Positions 25,012-33,134 of a stretch of DNA of 64,000 bases are shown piece after piece. Origin of the DNA: UBA5794 sp963714375 (GTDB lineage Bacteria; Actinomycetota; Acidimicrobiia; Spongiisociales; UBA5794); contig CAVQOG010000003.1 of NCBI GenBank assembly GCA_963714375.1, positions 376,699 through 440,698 of the forward strand, in the 5' to 3' direction. The number at the start of each line of letters is the position of its first letter. The stretch's first letter is position 1. Both the position numbers and the translations under genes were made by a program. Below the pieces are notes generated by a model. That model was not told the DNA's origin, ran no database searches, and worked only from the letters and a program-made list of their open reading frames with translations.

Positions 25012-25917
25012 TCAGTCGGTGCGCTGAATCCGAATCGGATCAACCACAACCGTCCGACCTGTTGGATACGCGAGTTCGACGGTCGGTTCCTGAGCAATTG
25101 CGGTCAGGAGTGAACGCCACACGGCATCCTCGATGCCGCGACGGGACCTTGCTTCAACGAGGAGGCGGCCGGTCAAGACGACACCACTGGCTGTCGTAGA
25201 CACGTACACCGTTGGCTTCAGTTCCTGAAACTTGATCATGTAGTCCCGGGTCGTGCTCACAATCCGCTGGTGCCTCCTCAGCTCTTCCTCACTGATTGCG
25301 ACGGATGCCAGCGCGTCCAGAACCAGTTCTTCTGCTCGCTTCCAGTCAGATTCGAACGTAACGGCGACGGGGACTTCGTGCCAAATGTGGAAAAACCCTT
25401 CCGTGAAATTCGCCGTCGGGTACTTGAAGAGGTAGCCATTTGGGATGTGAACAACGCGGCCCGTTGACTGATCGGCGTCAACCCAATTGCGAATCTCGAG
25501 CACGGTGAATCGGAACACCCTCAGATCGATGACATCGCCAGCGGTTCCGTTGATCTCGATTCGATCTCCGACCTTGAACGGACGTCGAAACACGACGAAG
25601 AACCAACCGGCGATATCAAGGAAGACGTCGGCCAACGCAATGGCCAACCCAGCAGCCAGCAATCCGAGGAAGGTTCCGAGATCATCAAAGAACGGAAGCC
25701 ACACCCACGACATAGCGAGCACGAAGATGGTGGTTGCCACATAGGAGAGGGTCTTTCGCGCGCGGAACATCAGTTCAGGCTCCGTCACCTTGCGGCTGAT
25801 CCATCGTGCAATCACCCATCGAAGGACGACGAGCACAACGAGGACCGCAACCGTTGCACTTATTCGATACGCGATATCTGCGGAGATGCCGAGCGTGTCC
25901 TCAATCCAAGTTCTCAT
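25012..25917 (-). CDS. MscS-family mechanosensitive channel
   Basis: 301 residues. Membrane helices lie at about 18-38 and 60-80, and the pore helix at about 82-105 (LGTFLGLLAAGLAIALADVF) with the Gly/Ala packing of MscS. The cytoplasmic beta domain follows: RRPFKVGDRIEINGTAGDVI, then VVHIPNGYLFKYPTANFTEG. Small (about 286-residue) MscS channels release solutes on osmotic downshock. It is convergent with corA (7 bp between stops). Confidence 0.9.
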   Translation of the reverse strand: MRTWIEDTLGISADIAYRISATVAVLVVLVVLRWVIARWISRKVTEPELMFRARKTLSYVATTIFVLAMSWVWLPFFDDLGTFLGLLAAGLAIALADVFLDIAGWFFVVFRRPFKVGDRIEINGTAGDVIDLRVFRFTVLEIRNWVDADQSTGRVVHIPNGYLFKYPTANFTEGFFHIWHEVPVAVTFESDWKRAEELVLDALASVAISEEELRRHQRIVSTTRDYMIKFQELKPTVYVSTTASGVVLTGRLLVEARSRRGIEDAVWRSLLTAIAQEPTVELAYPTGRTVVVDPIRIQRTD

Positions 25918-25992
25918 ACGTCCATCGTAGGATCCACCGCACCTGATGTGTGCCCCAATGGCACGACGTCGTTGGCCGATCAGGCGAGAACG

Positions 25993-26733
25993 TCAGTGTT
26001 CTACCACGCCAGCCAAATCCGCCTGGGACCGATTCGCTATCCCAAGGTGGAGTCGCGTCAGACGCTTGAGGTATGCGAGCTGGACAGGCGTGAGCCGTCC
26101 GCACACATAGTCCCAATGCAGCGCGACCCGTTCACCGACCTCAAGGACGGAACTGGCAAGCGACCGACGAACCACTTCCTTGCGAAGCGGTCCCATTGCC
26201 AGTCGTGCACCATCCCAGGTGAGTGGATTTGACTCAACCACCACCCCTGCCTCGTTGTTCGATACGACGCTGCCCCACCTGATGCGACACTGATCGATAA
26301 CCGACAAGGCCTGGTCGGTGTGGCCGGACTTGAGTAATCCGACCCACGGATAGGCACAGAACACATGGAACGCGTGGTTGGGCTTGCCATCGGGTATCTC
26401 AGACTCCAATGTTGACCATGAATCACCTGCCCGATGGCGGAACCGTTCGTCAAGGGAGTTTCCCCACACGAGCATGTCGATTTCATCGAGCAACTCGTTG
26501 CCGATCCAATACGCCTCCACGACTTTCTGATCGAGCGGATCTCTCCCGACGCAACCCCCGATGAGTTCGAGGTATGGCCACGCCCCCTCAAACTGCTGAG
26601 CAATGTGGGCGAGTTCAGCTGCGGCGTCCACCGATACGAGACCCTCTGTCAGTCCGCTGTCAGACGGGCCACAATATCCAAGAGCGTTTGGCGGAAATGC
26701 GAAGCTTGCAAAAAGGGACGGACCGTGGTTCAC
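25993..26733 (-). CDS. DUF6390 family protein
   Basis: 246 residues with the DUF6390 pattern: FASFAFPPNALGYCGPSDSG, QQFEGAWPYLELIGGCVGRD, QKVVEAYWIGNELLDEID, FHVFCAYPWVGLL, DQCRIRWGSVV and HWDYVCGRLTPVQLAYL near the end. No catalytic residues are assigned to this family. The GTG start at 26733 overlaps the EamA stop (GTGA) and lies in the right arm of a GGACCGTG/CACGGTCC hairpin (26720-26738), which points to translation coupled to the upstream gene. To my knowledge DUF6390 proteins occur near actinobacterial [NiFe]-hydrogenases, and the hydrogenase operon here starts 1.1 kb away; a hydrogenase-linked role is inference. Confidence 0.75.
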   Translation of the reverse strand: MNHGPSLFASFAFPPNALGYCGPSDSGLTEGLVSVDAAAELAHIAQQFEGAWPYLELIGGCVGRDPLDQKVVEAYWIGNELLDEIDMLVWGNSLDERFRHRAGDSWSTLESEIPDGKPNHAFHVFCAYPWVGLLKSGHTDQALSVIDQCRIRWGSVVSNNEAGVVVESNPLTWDGARLAMGPLRKEVVRRSLASSVLEVGERVALHWDYVCGRLTPVQLAYLKRLTRLHLGIANRSQADLAGVVEH

Positions 26734-26738
26734 GGTCC
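26720..26738. promoter_or_regulatory. Hairpin enclosing the EamA stop and DUF6390 start
   Basis: Perfect 8-bp inverted repeat GGACCGTG / CACGGTCC with a 3-nt loop. The shared GTGA stop/start of the EamA and DUF6390 genes (26730-26733) is inside it. Folding in mRNA would hide the DUF6390 start until ribosomes translating EamA open it. Alternatively it is a weak terminator. Confidence 0.5.
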
Positions 26739-27704
26739 CAGCTCGGGCTGCACCGTTTTGGATAGCCGCAGACTGGCCGTGACAATCGCGACGGTGGTCC
26801 CGACAACAACGAGTGCCAACCCGAGCGCTGGCGGAAGGGCGGTTCCTGACACGGCGGATCGCAGGATCGCTGTTACGACAGCGCCCCCGACCAGGATCGC
26901 GGTGACGTCGACGGCAGGGGCAAGAGCCAACGCTGCGTACCAACAGGCGACGAAACAAGCGAGCACCACACCCGTCACAAGCACCCAGCCGATCTGGGAC
27001 GCCGACACATGCCCGATACCCAGAATCGATCCGTTCGCGACTCCGAATACGGTCAGAGCGACCGCGCCACCAGCCATGCGCGCAACCCCGACAGTGAGAA
27101 AGGACAATGTAGCGAGAAGCCGCTTGGCAAGGATGATCTCGACAGACCAAAGCAATGTTGCACCCAGGATCATGGCTTCACCCACCCCGAAGAACACATC
27201 TCCAACGCCACCGATGAGGAGGAGCTGTCCAATGACAAGCAGACCTATGGCAAGGATGTGGAAAGGCTTGACCTTCTCACGGAGGAGCCCGACAGCCAGA
27301 ATCCCGACCCAGACAACCAGCGTCTTGTGAATGAATGCAGCCTGCCCACTCGATGCCCTCGCAAGGCCCTCGAAGAACAAGGCGAACGCAACGGCACCGC
27401 CGAACAGGGCCACCAACCCAAGGCCGAACCATTGTCGCCTCGACGATGGCTTCGCCAAACCAGCAGCAGGGTGGTGCCGACGGCTCGCCACAACGGCGGT
27501 CGCCACCAACACAACGGCAGCAACGAGATTCTTCAACGTCGTGTAGGTCGTCGGGGAGGCGGTTCCCACCCACGCACTGACGCCATACCCATTGATGAAC
27601 ACGGCAACACCGCTGATGAGGGCCGCCGCCACAGCGAGCGCGACTCCGTTGCGCCGAGAAGTGAGCGATCGGACCCGTGAAGACTTCGACATCAATTCCA
27701 TCAC
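26730..27704 (-). CDS. EamA-family drug/metabolite transporter
   Basis: About 324 residues and ten membrane helices in the two-fold EamA (DMT superfamily) arrangement: NGVALAVAAALISGVAVFING..., LFGGAVAFALFFEGLARASS, then in the second repeat GEAMILGATLLWSVEIILAK and ACFVACWYAALALAPAVDVT. It is an inner-membrane permease; the substrate is unknown. The start is uncertain: GTG 27704 lies 8 nt after a TAGGAT -10 (leaderless style) and ATG 27701 is next in frame. It is divergent from the hydrogenase operon and translationally coupled to DUF6390. Confidence 0.85.
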   Translation of the reverse strand: MMELMSKSSRVRSLTSRRNGVALAVAAALISGVAVFINGYGVSAWVGTASPTTYTTLKNLVAAVVLVATAVVASRRHHPAAGLAKPSSRRQWFGLGLVALFGGAVAFALFFEGLARASSGQAAFIHKTLVVWVGILAVGLLREKVKPFHILAIGLLVIGQLLLIGGVGDVFFGVGEAMILGATLLWSVEIILAKRLLATLSFLTVGVARMAGGAVALTVFGVANGSILGIGHVSASQIGWVLVTGVVLACFVACWYAALALAPAVDVTAILVGGAVVTAILRSAVSGTALPPALGLALVVVGTTVAIVTASLRLSKTVQPELGP

Positions 27705-27821
27705 CGTGCCCAATCCTAGACTGAGGGCAACACTGACAGGCGGTGCTGATACTCGGATCGCGCCAAGTGCGGATCATTCGATTCGGCGAAGCGGAGGGGT
27801 CCGGCACCGGACAGGAGCGAC

Positions 27822-28937
27822 GTGACCGGGAAGGTGCTCAGCACCGAATCGTTCGAGGACCTGATCCCACTGCTCCGTGGTCTTGGCTACACGGTGGTCG
27901 CTCCGACCCGAAGAGAGCAAACAATCGCCTACGCCGAGATCGATGCAGCAGATGATCTGCCGCTGGGATGGACTGACCGCCAAGAAGCCGGAACGTACCG
28001 AACCGAACGGCGCTCAGACAATGCCTACTTCGGGTACAACGTTGGGCCCCGCACACTCAAACAGTGGTTCTTTCCTCCTCGCCAGACGCTGCTGACGATC
28101 ACAAGCGCCGTATCAGGGTTGAGCTTCGCCCCCGAACCCATCTCCGAACAGCGGTACGCATTCATCGGAGTTCGCGCATGTGATCTCGCAGCAGCTCGGA
28201 TTCAGGACGAGGTATTCGCCAACGCACCATCGTCGGACCCGCACTACGTGACAACCCGAACCCACGCCTTCACCGTGGCTGTCAACTGCGGCGAGGCAGG
28301 CGGCACTTGTTTCTGCACATCGATGGGAACGGGTCCGCAATGCAGCGACGGTTACGACCTCGTGGTAACCGAAGTCATCGAAGCAAAGCGTCACGAGTTC
28401 ATCGTCGAGGCCGGCACCGCCACTGGCGAAACGGTGCTGAGCCGCCTGACCGGGAGATCGTCGACGCCAGCCGACACGGCAGACGTCGACCGAATCGTCG
28501 CGGGGGCCGCGGCCGACATGGGCCGAACCATGCCTGCGAATGAAACCCACGATCTCCTGACCGCAAACCTTGAGCACCAGATTTGGCAATCCATCGGCGA
28601 TCGGTGTCTCAGCTGCGCAAACTGCACGCTGGTGTGCCCCACATGTTTCTGCTCGACCGTCACCGATGTCACCGACCTTGAAGGAACAGCAAGGAGGGAG
28701 CGATCCTGGGACTCGTGCTTTGGGCTTGAGTTCACAAACCTTCACAACCATCCTGTCCGCTCCTCGCCTGCGTCGCGCTACCGCCAGTGGATGACACACA
28801 AGCTCGCCTACTGGTACGACCAATTCGATTCATCGGGCTGTGTCGGGTGTGGTCGATGCATCACCTGGTGCCCGGTCGGAATCGATATCACTGCCGAGAT
28901 CGCAGAACTCCAGAAGAAAGCCGAGGTATCGACATGA
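27822..28937 (+). CDS. hyhB: [NiFe]-hydrogenase group 3b beta subunit (4Fe-4S, HyhB/HydB-like)
   Basis: 371 residues. The C-terminal ferredoxin part has two 4Fe-4S clusters: CLSCANCTLVCPTCFC at about 262-277 and CVGCGRCITWCPVGID near 345. The N-terminal region (VRACDLAAARIQDEVF, FTVAVNCGEAGGTCFCTSMG) is typical of the sulfhydrogenase/hydrogenase beta subunit. It carries electrons between the small (delta) subunit and the FAD subunit. GTG 27822 is preceded by AGGAG at 4 nt. It overlaps the next gene by 4 bp (ATGA). The cluster shows all four structural subunits needed for a soluble NAD(P)-linked hydrogenase. Confidence 0.88.
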   Translation: MTGKVLSTESFEDLIPLLRGLGYTVVAPTRREQTIAYAEIDAADDLPLGWTDRQEAGTYRTERRSDNAYFGYNVGPRTLKQWFFPPRQTLLTITSAVSGLSFAPEPISEQRYAFIGVRACDLAAARIQDEVFANAPSSDPHYVTTRTHAFTVAVNCGEAGGTCFCTSMGTGPQCSDGYDLVVTEVIEAKRHEFIVEAGTATGETVLSRLTGRSSTPADTADVDRIVAGAAADMGRTMPANETHDLLTANLEHQIWQSIGDRCLSCANCTLVCPTCFCSTVTDVTDLEGTARRERSWDSCFGLEFTNLHNHPVRSSPASRYRQWMTHKLAYWYDQFDSSGCVGCGRCITWCPVGIDITAEIAELQKKAEVST

Positions 28938-29389
28938 ACCTGCAGCATTGGAGAGATCGGAGCCCGCTGCTCACCGACCTCTCCGACACGTCATTTGCAT
29001 TTCTAGAGTCGATCGCCTACGAGATCTCCGTTGGCAAGGATGAGACCCTCTTCAGGGTGGGTTCCACCGCTGACCACCTGTATCTCGTCACCGGTGGCAC
29101 AGTCGCACTGCGGATAACCGGTCCATCCGGTCCCCCGGTGACCCTCCAAACCCTTGGTGAAGGGAGTCTTGTCGGTCTGAGCTGGCGCCTCCCGCCGTAC
29201 CGCTGGCAGTGGACGTGCCAAACCGTCGTTGATTCAACGCTTGCTGCATTCGATGCCAACGACCTTCTCACCGAATGCGAGCGGAACACGGAGCTTGACC
29301 GGGACCTTTGGCGGGTCGTTGCGCAGGAATCGTCCAAGCGCCTCCACAATGTCAGGCTGCAACTCCTCGACCTGTTCGGATCGGGATGA
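28934..29389 (+). CDS. Stand-alone cyclic-nucleotide-binding domain protein in hydrogenase operon
   Basis: 151 residues: a single Crp/Fnr-like cNMP-binding beta-roll (LESIAYEISVGKDETLFRVG, DHLYLVTGGTVALRI, LGEGSLVGLSWRLPPYRW) followed by the C-helix, with no DNA-binding HTH. The phosphate-binding cassette (usually RxAx) is not clearly preserved, so ligand binding is uncertain. It sits between the beta and gamma subunit genes with ATGA overlap upstream and one base of spacing downstream, so it is made stoichiometrically with the enzyme. It may be a regulatory subunit rather than a transcription factor. Confidence 0.8.
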   Translation: MNLQHWRDRSPLLTDLSDTSFAFLESIAYEISVGKDETLFRVGSTADHLYLVTGGTVALRITGPSGPPVTLQTLGEGSLVGLSWRLPPYRWQWTCQTVVDSTLAAFDANDLLTECERNTELDRDLWRVVAQESSKRLHNVRLQLLDLFGSG

Positions 29390-29390
29390 G

Positions 29391-30254
29391 ATGATCGAAA
29401 CGGGCCGACAGTCGGATGCACCCGAATTGTCTGAATCGATGCTGCCACGACCGTTCAACGTCACCGCGCGCGCCCTCGAGACAATCGACACCGTCACACT
29501 CGACTTCCAAGCAGCAGACAATGGGCCCCCAATCAGCTTTGCCCCGGGCCAGTTCACGATGATCTACGCATTCGGGATCGGGGAAGTACCCATCTCGATC
29601 TCAGGCGATCCGGAATCACCCGAAGTACTCACACACACCATCCGCGCGGTTGGCGCTGTCACCAATGCGCTGTTTGATCTTCAAGTGGGTGACAGTGTGG
29701 GTATCCGAGGACCGTACGGAACCGGTTGGCCGATGGAGCGCGCACAAGCACGCGACGTTCTGATTATCGCTGGCGGTATCGGTCTCGCGCCAGTGCGACC
29801 AGCGATCAAGAGCATCATGTCGAATCGTGACAGATATCAATCGGTATCGATTGTGTACGGTGCTCGGACACCACATGATCTCCTTTTTGGGGAGGAACTC
29901 CGTGGGTGGAAGTCTCGGCTCGATGTCAATGTCCAGGTGACGGTGGATCGAGACACACCACAATGGACAGGAGATGTCGGCGTCGTCACCCCGTTGATCG
30001 ATCGGCTCTCCTTCGATCCGGACAATGTCGTCGTGATTGAGTGCGGCCCCGAGATCATGATGCGGGTCGTCGCCAGGGAATTGCTGCGCCGAGGTATTGC
30101 GCCATCGGATATCTACGTAAGCCTGGAACGCAACATGAAGTGTGCAGTCGGTTTCTGCGGTCATTGTCAATTCGGTGCCTCTTTCCTCTGCAAGGACGGA
30201 CCGGTATTGCCCTATGAGGCAGTCAGCGACCTCTTGTCGGTGGAGCAGCTATGA
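29391..30254 (+). CDS. hyhG: [NiFe]-hydrogenase group 3b gamma subunit (FAD/NAD(P) reductase)
   Basis: 287 residues of the ferredoxin-NADP reductase-like family. FAD-binding barrel at about 25-120 (FAPGQFTMIYAFGIGEVPIS), NAD(P) domain with VLIIAGGIGLAPVRPAI and IECGPEIMMRVVARELL, and a C-terminal [2Fe-2S] motif CAVGFCGHCQFGASFLC. It passes electrons between NAD(P)H and the Fe-S chain. ATG 29391 begins one base after the upstream stop. It ends with ATGA overlap into the delta gene. Confidence 0.9.
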   Translation: MIETGRQSDAPELSESMLPRPFNVTARALETIDTVTLDFQAADNGPPISFAPGQFTMIYAFGIGEVPISISGDPESPEVLTHTIRAVGAVTNALFDLQVGDSVGIRGPYGTGWPMERAQARDVLIIAGGIGLAPVRPAIKSIMSNRDRYQSVSIVYGARTPHDLLFGEELRGWKSRLDVNVQVTVDRDTPQWTGDVGVVTPLIDRLSFDPDNVVVIECGPEIMMRVVARELLRRGIAPSDIYVSLERNMKCAVGFCGHCQFGASFLCKDGPVLPYEAVSDLLSVEQL

Positions 30255-31036
30255 CGACGACCGTGGCCACAAGACCGAAGCTTGCCGTGTGGAAGTTCGC
30301 GTCCTGTGACGGATGCCAACTGACGCTGCTCGACTGTGAGGACCAGTTCCTCTCGATCACCGGCGTTGTCGACATCGCTTACTTTCCCGAGGCAACCCGT
30401 GCCACGAGCGAGGGCCCGTATGACCTTTCGATCGTCGAGGGGTCGGTAACCACACAGCACGATGCGGACCGCATCCAAGACATCCGCAGGATGTCAAAGA
30501 CGTTGATCACCATCGGCGCCTGTGCGACCGCTGGCGGAATCCAGTCACTGAAGAACTGGGCAGATGTCGATGAGTTCATCTCGATCGTGTACGCACATCC
30601 CGATTACATCAGTTCCTTGGACACCTCAACGCCGATCTCGGACCACGTCCAAGTCGACTTCGAGCTGCGCGGATGCCCAATTTCGAAGGAGCAACTGATC
30701 GAGGTCATCGACGCGTTCGTATCGGGTCGGAAACCAACGACACCCAAGCACAGCGTCTGCGTCGAGTGCAAGCTCCGCGCAACATCGTGCATCATGGTCG
30801 CACATGGAACTCCTTGTATGGGTCCGATAACCCAGGCTGGCTGTGGTGCCCTTTGCCCTGCGTACAACCGGGGCTGCTACGGATGTTTCGGACCGTGCGA
30901 AACCCCGAACATCGGGTCCCTGCGCACGGCTTGGCATGCAATCGGTGCAGACGACGTCGACCTGGTCCGTGCGTTGCGAACGTTCAACGCCTACGCCCCC
31001 GAATTCCAACAAGCGAGTGACCTCTATGCCAAATGA
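30251..31036 (+). CDS. hyhS: [NiFe]-hydrogenase group 3b small (delta) subunit
   Basis: 261 residues, homologous to the 20-kDa complex I/hydrogenase small subunit. Proximal cluster CDGCQLTLLDCE, later GACATAGGIQSL, and downstream Cys for further clusters (VCVECKLRATSCIMV, GAGCGALCPAYNRGCYGCF-like pattern around 190-220). The start ATG overlaps gamma (ATGA). The last 40 codons are repeated immediately downstream (see the tandem duplication), so the C-terminus shown here is the first copy; the second copy is a separate short frame. Confidence 0.9.
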   Translation: MTTTVATRPKLAVWKFASCDGCQLTLLDCEDQFLSITGVVDIAYFPEATRATSEGPYDLSIVEGSVTTQHDADRIQDIRRMSKTLITIGACATAGGIQSLKNWADVDEFISIVYAHPDYISSLDTSTPISDHVQVDFELRGCPISKEQLIEVIDAFVSGRKPTTPKHSVCVECKLRATSCIMVAHGTPCMGPITQAGCGALCPAYNRGCYGCFGPCETPNIGSLRTAWHAIGADDVDLVRALRTFNAYAPEFQQASDLYAK

Positions 31037-31160
31037 ACGTTCGCTGCGCACGGCATGGCACGCAATCGGTGCAGACGACGTCGACTTGGTCCGTGCGTTG
31101 CGAACGTTCAACGCCTATGCCCCCGAGTTCCGCGAAGCAGGTGATCTCTATTCCAAATGA
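30913..31160 (+). repeat. Tandem duplication of hyhS 3' end across the hyhL start
   Basis: About 120 bp at 30917-31036 recurs at 31041-31160, offset exactly 124 bp; by hand count 13 bases differ in 120. Because 124 is not a multiple of 3, copy 2 is read in another frame than hyhS. The ATG present in copy 1 (31026, ATGCCAAATGA) is ATT in copy 2 (31150), which removes the natural hyhL start. Confidence 0.95.
31026..31160 (+). CDS. 44-codon frame repeating the hyhS C-terminus
   Basis: ATG 31026 overlaps the hyhS stop and opens MPNERSLRTAWHAIGADD... to TGA 31160. Apart from the first five residues it equals the last 40 residues of hyhS except near the end (EFREAGDLYSK against EFQQASDLYAK). The first six base differences between copies are all silent in this frame, which suggests it was under protein-level selection. 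It bridges translation from hyhS to hyhL. Whether a free 44-residue peptide is made is unknown. Confidence 0.5.
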   Translation: MPNERSLRTAWHAIGADDVDLVRALRTFNAYAPEFREAGDLYSK

Positions 31161-32454
31161 ACCACGCGAAATCGCCGTCGACTACCTGGCACGGGTCGAG
31201 GGCGAAGGCGCCATGTATCTCAAGATCGACGGCGACGAGGTCCTTGATCTTCAGTTCAATATTTTCGAGCCCCCACGGTTCTACGAGGCATTCCTAAGAG
31301 GAAGACGGTTCAGCGAGGCACCGGACATCACCGCACGGATCTGTGGGATCTGCCCGGTTGCCTACCAGACAAGTTCGATCAATGCGATGGAGCACGCCGC
31401 ACAGGTCGAAGTCGGCGAGGGAATCCGGGCACTTCGACGTCTCCTCTACTGCGGGGAGTGGATCGAGTCGCACACCCTCCACGTCTACATGCTCCATGCA
31501 CCCGATTTCCTCGGGTATCCGAGCGCGATCGAGATGGCTGCCGTCATGCCCGAGGTCGTCACGAATGCGCTGCGTCTCAAAAAGCTCGGGAACTCCATCA
31601 TGACCATCGTCGGGGGAAGAGAGATTCATCCGGTCAACGTCAGGGTTGGTGGGTTCTATCGGGCACCAACGAAGGAGGAGCTACGATCACTCATCGAGGA
31701 GCTCGAATGGGGAATCGGTGTCGCTCAAGAAACCGTGGCCCTCGTTGCCGGGTTCGACTTCCCCGATTTCGAGATGGACTACGAGTTCGTAGCGCTCCAG
31801 CATCCCGACGAATACGCGATCACTGATGGCCGAATTGTGTCGAATCGAGGACTCAGCATCGACGTTACCGAGTGGAGGAGTCACTTCGAGGAGTCCCATG
31901 TACCGTGGTCAAATGCTCTCCACGCTCGGTTGAAAGAGCGCGGCACCTATCACGTCGGGCCGATGGCTCGGTTCGCCCTGAACGGCGACCAACTGACGCC
32001 GCTCGCTGCAAGAGCTGCAGATGCAGTCGGCCTTGTTCCTGGCGTTTCGAACCCTTTCAAGAGCATCATCGTGCGGGCTGTCGAGATCTTGTTCGCATGC
32101 GAGGAATCGCTCAGAATCATCAACGGCTACGCACCTCCAGAACCGCCCTTTGTCGCGGTCGAGCCAAGATCGGCTGTCGGCCACGGCGCGAGCGAGGCGC
32201 CACGTGGTCTGCTGTACCACCGATACGAGGTCGATGCAGGGGGGCTCATCGCTGATGCCCAGATCGTTCCGCCAACTTCACAGAACCAGGCATCCATAGA
32301 GGACGACCTTCGCCGATTTGTACCCGGGAGAACCCACCTCGACGACGAAACGCTGCAGTGGAAGCTTGAACAGGCAATCAGGAACTATGACCCATGCATT
32401 TCGTGTGCAACGCACTTTCTCGACCTCACGGTTGAGAGGGTTGGCGAGCCATGA
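31141..32454 (+). CDS. hyhL: [NiFe]-hydrogenase group 3b large (alpha) subunit
   Basis: 437 residues with both NiFe-binding motifs: L1 RICGICPVAY near residue 62 and L2 DPCISCATHFL near the C-terminus, where the maturation protease cuts after the His. The N-terminus PREIAVDYLARVEGEGAM is normal for the family. The usual ATG is ATT (31150) because of the duplication, so I place the start at GTG 31141, in frame three codons upstream; ATT 31150 or ATG 31033 (36 extra frameshift-derived residues) are alternatives. It overlaps the 44-codon frame by 20 bp and the protease gene by 4 bp. Confidence 0.88.
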   Translation: MISIPNEPREIAVDYLARVEGEGAMYLKIDGDEVLDLQFNIFEPPRFYEAFLRGRRFSEAPDITARICGICPVAYQTSSINAMEHAAQVEVGEGIRALRRLLYCGEWIESHTLHVYMLHAPDFLGYPSAIEMAAVMPEVVTNALRLKKLGNSIMTIVGGREIHPVNVRVGGFYRAPTKEELRSLIEELEWGIGVAQETVALVAGFDFPDFEMDYEFVALQHPDEYAITDGRIVSNRGLSIDVTEWRSHFEESHVPWSNALHARLKERGTYHVGPMARFALNGDQLTPLAARAADAVGLVPGVSNPFKSIIVRAVEILFACEESLRIINGYAPPEPPFVAVEPRSAVGHGASEAPRGLLYHRYEVDAGGLIADAQIVPPTSQNQASIEDDLRRFVPGRTHLDDETLQWKLEQAIRNYDPCISCATHFLDLTVERVGEP

Positions 32455-32873
32455 CCCGGAAGCTGATCGGGGTCGGAAACCCCGACCGAGGCGACGATGC
32501 CGCCGGCTGGGAGGTTGCCGGTTCGGTCTCCACATGGGAGGTTGACAGACGGAGGGCTGGATCGCTTGATCTCATTGACCTGTGGGAGAAGGACGACGAT
32601 GTCGTGATCGTTGACGCGATGCGTTCTGGTGCGGAACCAGGAACGGTCCGAAGGTTCGACGCGTTGGTTGAGGATCTACCCGTGGGAGCTTTCACATCCA
32701 CGCACGCATTCGGCCCTGCTGCTGTCATAGAACTGGCGCGAGTCATGGATCGACTACCAAGATCACTCTCCGTCATCGGGATCGAGGTTGCCGATACCTC
32801 CCATGGCGCTGGCATGACATCCAGCGTTGCCAATGCGGTTCGCTCGGTTGCCCGGGAGCTTGAGCATGCATGA
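32451..32873 (+). CDS. Hydrogenase maturation endopeptidase
   Basis: 140 residues of the HycI/HoxW/HyaD family: LIGVGNPDRGDDAAGWEV with the nickel-sensing Asp/Glu region, VVIVDAMRSGAEPGTVRRF, and STHAFGPAAVIELARV with the conserved His. It removes the C-terminal tail of the large subunit after NiFe insertion (the tail here is about 11-13 residues after DPCISCATH). It starts in the ATGA overlap with hyhL and overlaps hypA by 8 bp. Confidence 0.87.
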   Translation: MTRKLIGVGNPDRGDDAAGWEVAGSVSTWEVDRRRAGSLDLIDLWEKDDDVVIVDAMRSGAEPGTVRRFDALVEDLPVGAFTSTHAFGPAAVIELARVMDRLPRSLSVIGIEVADTSHGAGMTSSVANAVRSVARELEHA

Positions 32874-33132
32874 GACCCGTCTCGTGAGGGATCTTGTCGC
32901 AAGGATCGAGGCGGTCGCTGCCCAAGAGTCCGCACCGCATGTCGAGTCTGTTCGGATCGAGATTGGTGCACTCAGCCACGTGACCGCCGATTCACTCACG
33001 TCTCAGTTCGAGTTGGCTGCCAAAGGCTCAGTCGCCCAGAATGCAGAACTCGACATCGTCCAGTCCGATGACCCTTCGGCACCCGATGCCATCGACGTCA
33101 GGCTCGTGTCGATCGTCGTTGGAGACATCTGA
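32866..33132 (+). CDS. hypA: HypA-like nickel metallochaperone lacking the zinc domain
   Basis: 88 residues. The N-terminal nickel site is kept (MHETRLVRDL, His2), with RIEIGALSHVTADSLTSQFE, the strand AELDIVQSDD and the closing strand DVRLVSIVVGDI. The zinc-finger insert with two CxxC pairs, normally about 25-30 residues between those last strands, is absent: the protein contains no Cys at all. The frame is clean, so this is a precise loss rather than a frameshift. HypA normally delivers Ni with HypB; no HypB is encoded in this window. Confidence 0.85.
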   Translation: MHETRLVRDLVARIEAVAAQESAPHVESVRIEIGALSHVTADSLTSQFELAAKGSVAQNAELDIVQSDDPSAPDAIDVRLVSIVVGDI

Positions 33133-33134
33133 CT

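Noticed and set aside
26734..27150. N-terminal extension of the DUF6390 frame
   Set aside because: It lies antiparallel-frame within the EamA gene and is Cys/Arg-rich noise; family similarity begins right after GTG 26733.
31033..31140. ATG 31033 as the start of the hydrogenase large subunit
   Set aside because: It would add 36 residues read out of frame from the duplicated hyhS end, unlike any hydrogenase N-terminus; kept only as an alternative.
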